DNA of 16,576 nt from Anaerolineaceae bacterium. GTDB lineage: Bacteria > Chloroflexota > Anaerolineae > Anaerolineales > Anaerolineaceae. Below, in pieces: positions 14,847 through 16,576 of this stretch (positions are counted from its first letter, which is position 1; every line of letters starts with the position of its first letter). Made by a program: the position numbers and the translations under genes. The notes under the pieces are model-generated. The model did no database searches, had not been told where the DNA came from, and was given only the letters and a program-made list of their open reading frames with translations. The DNA lies in the NCBI GenBank assembly GCA_003542325.1, contig DPKV01000192.1:2548-19123 (forward strand). The letters are read 5' to 3'.

Positions 14847-16418
14847 TTATCCTGGTCGTTTTCTTTTAGCTTCAAAAACATTGGGTAGAGATTCCAGTCT
14901 TGTCAGTATACGGCTTAATTGTGAAATTCCTTTGACCCCCAGCACTAACCTGATAACTGCCAGATGCTGGTTCATTTTCATGGACATATCGATCAAATTA
15001 ACGTTTTCGTCGGAGATAATGTTGGAAATATCCACCATCAAACCCTGGCGGTCGTAAGCTTTGATCTGAACAGGAACGGTAAACGTTTTTCCGGGTTGCC
15101 CCCAGGAGACCTTGACCAAACGTTCCTTCTCACTAACCCGAAGAATGTTCGGGCAGTCCTGGCGATGGATTGTAGCGCCGCGGCCGCGGGTGATGTAACC
15201 CACGATATCATCTCCTGGCATCGGATTACAGCATTTCCCCATCGTTGTGGCAATCCCTTTTAGCCCCATGACCTGGACAGTGTCCGAGGGTGTGATCTCG
15301 CTTGGCGCTTCGACAAGATCGAACTTGTATTCCTCTTCCATCTCCTGTTCTTCGGTCTCAGCGATCTTATTGATCACCCGGCCCGAACCGATATCACCGC
15401 AACCAATGGCGACATAAAGATCGTCCACGGTTTTTACACCAAGATCAGAGAGGAAAGGTTCCAGATCTATGGCTTTCAGGCCCAGACGTTTGAACTCCTT
15501 TTCCAACATGGCTTTACCCTGTGCCAAATTGAGCTCACGGTCCTGCCGTTTGAACCATTGCTTGATTTTTGATCTTGCGCGGCTTGTCCGGACAAGCCCG
15601 AGGTTGGGGTTCAACCAATCACGGGAAGGGCCGCCGCGTTTTGCGGTCAGGATTTCAACCTGGTTTCCCGTTTGCAGCACATAATCCAGAGAGACCAGCT
15701 TCCCATTGATCTTTGCCCCCCGGCAGCGGTGACCGACGACGGTATGAACGTGATAAGCGAAATCGATCGGTGTTGACCCAGCCGGCAAATCAATGATGTC
15801 GCCTTGCGGGGTGAGGACATAGACACGGTCTTTGAAGACGTCAGATTTCCATCCATCGACCAGCTCTTCAGCGTCTTCCTCATCCTGCTGGAGGGTGAAC
15901 ATGCTCCGAAGCCAGCTGATCTTTTGCTGATTGGAGCCTTTGATATGTGCCTGGTTTTCCTTGTAACGCCAATGCGCAGCAATACCATATTCAGCCCGGT
16001 CATGCATATCTTCTGTGCGGATCTGGATTTCCAGGGGTTTTCCGTCATCATAGATCACAGCCGTGTGCAGGGACTGGTAATTGTTATCCTTTTGCGCTGC
16101 AATATAATCGTCGAATTCACCCGGGATGGGGCGCCACTTCATATGCACGACCCCCAGAGCCTTATAACAGGTTTCCACATCCTCCACGATCAAGCGAATA
16201 CCCCGAAGGTCCATCAGCATTTCGAAGGGTTTTTCCTTGCGCGTCATCTTTCGATAAATTGAATAGATGTGTTTCGGCCGGCCTGAAATTCTGGCGTTTA
16301 CCCCTTCTGAAGCCAGCTCACTCTTCAGTCTGTCGATAATATCCTGAATCTGGCGTTCGCGGTCTGCTCTGCGATTATCCAATTTTTCAGCGATATCCTT
16401 ATATTCTTTTGGAGCCAT
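14847..16418 (-). CDS. relA: Long RelA/SpoT-type (p)ppGpp synthetase lacking the N-terminal HD hydrolase domain
   Basis: The 523-residue protein contains the synthetase (residues ~1-155), TGS (~197-257), helical, Zn-finger (~390-424) and ACT (~449-520) domains of a long Rel, but not the ~190-residue HD hydrolase domain that normally comes first; usual length is about 720-750. Visible: GRPKHIYSIYRKM G-loop (47-58), DLRGIRLIV, EFDDYIAAQKDNNYQSLHT (101-119), PLEIQIRTEDMHDRAEYG with catalytic Glu130, and CCNPMPGDD...H418...C422. It should transfer pyrophosphate from ATP to GDP/GTP on starved ribosomes. EFDD rather than RFKD is the form seen in monofunctional RelA, which agrees with no hydrolase. 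An in-frame TGA lies at 16460-16458, 14 codons upstream, and none of the three frames upstream encodes the usual HD-synthetase linker. Its ATG overlaps the upstream gene by 20 nt. Confidence 0.92.
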   Translation of the reverse strand: MAPKEYKDIAEKLDNRRADRERQIQDIIDRLKSELASEGVNARISGRPKHIYSIYRKMTRKEKPFEMLMDLRGIRLIVEDVETCYKALGVVHMKWRPIPGEFDDYIAAQKDNNYQSLHTAVIYDDGKPLEIQIRTEDMHDRAEYGIAAHWRYKENQAHIKGSNQQKISWLRSMFTLQQDEEDAEELVDGWKSDVFKDRVYVLTPQGDIIDLPAGSTPIDFAYHVHTVVGHRCRGAKINGKLVSLDYVLQTGNQVEILTAKRGGPSRDWLNPNLGLVRTSRARSKIKQWFKRQDRELNLAQGKAMLEKEFKRLGLKAIDLEPFLSDLGVKTVDDLYVAIGCGDIGSGRVINKIAETEEQEMEEEYKFDLVEAPSEITPSDTVQVMGLKGIATTMGKCCNPMPGDDIVGYITRGRGATIHRQDCPNILRVSEKERLVKVSWGQPGKTFTVPVQIKAYDRQGLMVDISNIISDENVNLIDMSMKMNQHLAVIRLVLGVKGISQLSRILTRLESLPNVFEAKRKRPG

Positions 16419-16576
16419 CAGCCTTGCTCTGCTGGATAAAATGATTGGCCTGTTGCCTCAGCTTCTCATCATCATTTCTCATCTCCCATCCCAGATATTC
16501 TTCCGTCACCAAGGTAAGGATCGGGCTAAGTCCGGCAGATTTGTTGAGCGCGGCATAGTAACAGATTGTTGGTGCG
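16399..16576 (-). CDS. C-terminal 58 residues of an unidentified gene overlapping rel
   Basis: A frame open to the right edge of the window (first complete codon at 16575-16573) runs to a TAA at 16401-16399. It ends 20 nt inside rel in another frame. The translated end includes CYYAALNKSAGLSPILTLV, EEYLGWEMRNDDEKLRQQA and the end ADGSKRI. It is not recognised; it does not resemble the end of a Rel HD domain. A 20-nt overlap with rel and the weak AAGG before rel's ATG suggest translational coupling. Too short for a product call; an open frame of 58 codons in coding-style composition makes a real gene likely but not certain. Confidence 0.6.
   Translation of the reverse strand, partial: APTICYYAALNKSAGLSPILTLVTEEYLGWEMRNDDEKLRQQANHFIQQSKADGSKRI

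Noticed and set aside
15804..16262. Open frame on the plus strand, 152 codons
   Set aside because: Antisense to the synthetase part of rel; no Shine-Dalgarno and no protein-like pattern.
16419..16460. A frameshift hiding the Rel HD domain just upstream of the rel ATG
   Set aside because: The usual HD-synthetase linker is not encoded in any of the three frames here, and another open frame with no Rel similarity runs through the region; a single indel would not restore it. A larger rearrangement remains possible.

Overview
The window is a stretch of ordinary bacterial chromosome, densely coding and about mid-GC, with no mobile element, CRISPR array or rRNA seen. Gene content and style point to Chloroflexota, most likely the class Anaerolineae. 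The reasons are a Thr/Pro/Glu-rich spacer inside a membrane-anchored parvulin, a lipoprotein with stacked beta domains and a GH113-like barrel, an rpsF-ssb-rpsR cluster without rplI after it, and several conserved-looking hypothetical proteins with no recognisable family. The taxonomic call is inference from protein character, not from a database match.

Layout. Positions 2-817 (+) hold the C-terminal ATPase end of Smc, closed by a terminator that converges with the next operon. Positions 886-3423 (-) are an operon read rpsF, ssb, rpsR, then a membrane-anchored PpiC-type isomerase, with a good promoter and a roughly 120-nt leader. Positions 3479-3850 (-) encode a small four-helix membrane protein of the phage-holin-4-2-like family. 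A 350-base AT-rich gap follows, then tRNA-Arg(TCT) with its own promoter and terminator. Positions 4310-6334 (-) hold two tightly linked genes of unknown function. A divergent promoter region leads rightwards to a DgkA-type lipid kinase and thioredoxin. A symmetrical bidirectional terminator at 7422-7450 separates thioredoxin from murA.

From 7465 to the right edge everything is on the minus strand. In transcription order: the end of an unidentified gene, a long Rel-type (p)ppGpp synthetase, a small Cys-plus-acidic protein and a terminator; then an unknown 169-aa protein, an Asp23/Gls24 protein, nusB, a large surface lipoprotein, pckA and murA. The cluster from the 169-aa gene to pckA has short gaps or overlaps and reads as one transcription unit.

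Functionally, MurA and the DgkA-type kinase (possibly an undecaprenol kinase) serve envelope synthesis; the lipoprotein, the PpiC protein and the Asp23 protein also belong to the envelope. PEPCK, Rel, NusB, S6, S18 and SSB are housekeeping. The points most worth a second look are: (1) a long Rel that starts exactly at the synthetase domain, has no HD hydrolase domain and carries the acidic EFDD motif of monofunctional RelA; (2) MurA with Asp in place of the fosfomycin-target Cys; (3) a GH113-like lipoprotein without the catalytic glutamates; (4) three intergenic copies of an AGTCGCT-centred motif, two sitting just after a TATAAT box; (5) an uncharacterised gene pair at 4310-6334.
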